Below are positions 63,542-64,000 of a stretch of DNA of 64,000 bases, piece after piece. Numbering within the stretch: the first letter of the stretch is position 1; the number at the start of each line of letters is the position of its first letter. The position numbers were made by a program, and so were the translations under genes. The stretch is from Acidimicrobiaceae bacterium. Its GTDB lineage: Bacteria; Actinomycetota; Acidimicrobiia; Acidimicrobiales; RAAP-2. The stretch spans positions 79,105 through 143,104 of the forward strand of contig PKYQ01000018.1 of assembly GCA_003133685.1 (NCBI GenBank), given 5' to 3'. The notes beneath the pieces are model-generated. The model had not been told where the DNA came from and ran no database searches. It saw only the letters and a list, made by a program, of their open reading frames with translations.

Positions 63542-64000
63542 CCCCGAACCGTCGGCGTCAAGTGGTCGTTGCACTTGAGCAGCAGTTCGGGGTGTCGGAA
63601 CGCCGAGCGTGCGTCGTGATTGGCCAGAGTCGATCTACGCAACGACTCACTCCGCCGAGTCCCTCGGCCGATGAGGAGAAGTTGCGCGCCTTCCTTCGAG
63701 CTTTCGCCACGCGCCATCCCCGTTGGGGCTGGCGCCGCGCCCACGACGCGGCACTCGCGGCCGGGTGGCACGTGAACCACAAGCGACTGCAGCGTTTATG
63801 GCGTGACGAGGGCCTCAAAGTCCCCTATCGCAAGAAGAAAAATCGACTCACCGGCATTGGCGTGCAGCTCGGCGCCATGCGTCCGATCGCCCCCAACGTC
63901 ATCTGGGCGATGGACTTTCAGTTCGACCAGACGAGCAACCTGCGCACCATCAAGATGCTCAACATCATCGATGAGTTCACTAGGTGCGCGGGTCAGAATC
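63538..64000 (+). CDS. IS3-family transposase OrfB (rve integrase core), truncated by the window edge
   Basis: -1 frame relative to OrfA: LTPNRRRQVVVALEQQFGVSERRACVVIGQSRSTQR...RHPRWGWRRAHDAALAAGW...NVIWAMDFQFDQTSNLRTIKMLNIIDEFTR. Confidence 0.9.
   Translation, partial: MTPNRRRQVVVALEQQFGVSERRACVVIGQSRSTQRLTPPSPSADEEKLRAFLRAFATRHPRWGWRRAHDAALAAGWHVNHKRLQRLWRDEGLKVPYRKKKNRLTGIGVQLGAMRPIAPNVIWAMDFQFDQTSNLRTIKMLNIIDEFTRCAGQN

Larger units (their letters stand above)
63204..64000 (+). mobile_element. IS3-family insertion sequence (left part; continues beyond the window)
   Basis: OrfA/OrfB transposase pair with -1 frame offset; putative left end TGAACTGATCCACTAG at 63204. Confidence 0.85.

Overview
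The window looks like a gene-dense, high-GC chromosomal segment, probably from an actinobacterium (taxonomy is inferred from gene content only). Most of it encodes ordinary metabolism: enoyl-CoA hydratase, two acyl-CoA dehydrogenases, SufB, MutY, NiCoT, Lgt, ilvE-leuB / greA-leuCD, leuA, serA/aminotransferase/serC, and two alkylation-repair glycosylases. The right end carries nested IS elements: an IS3-family element interrupting an IS110-family transposase. The parts most worth following up are: (1) an unusual kdp K+ locus with two unannotated micro-ORFs (kdpF and a 27-aa membrane peptide), a stand-alone DUF4118 sensor, a KdpD whose phospho-acceptor His is replaced by Lys, and a divergent intact DUF4118-GAF histidine kinase with a KdpE-like regulator; (2) an apparently leaderless 11-codon leuA leader peptide with three consecutive Leu codons followed by a terminator (attenuator); (3) a perfect 11-5-11 inverted repeat directly upstream of a Ni/Co transporter; (4) a likely genuine ACC deaminase with both diagnostic residues; (5) a tandem two-repeat SWEET/PQ-loop protein; (6) a probable MazF/PemK-like domain fused to an unknown helical domain; (7) a canonical -1 frameshift heptamer in the IS3 element. 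All calls come from reading the sequence; no database searches were run.
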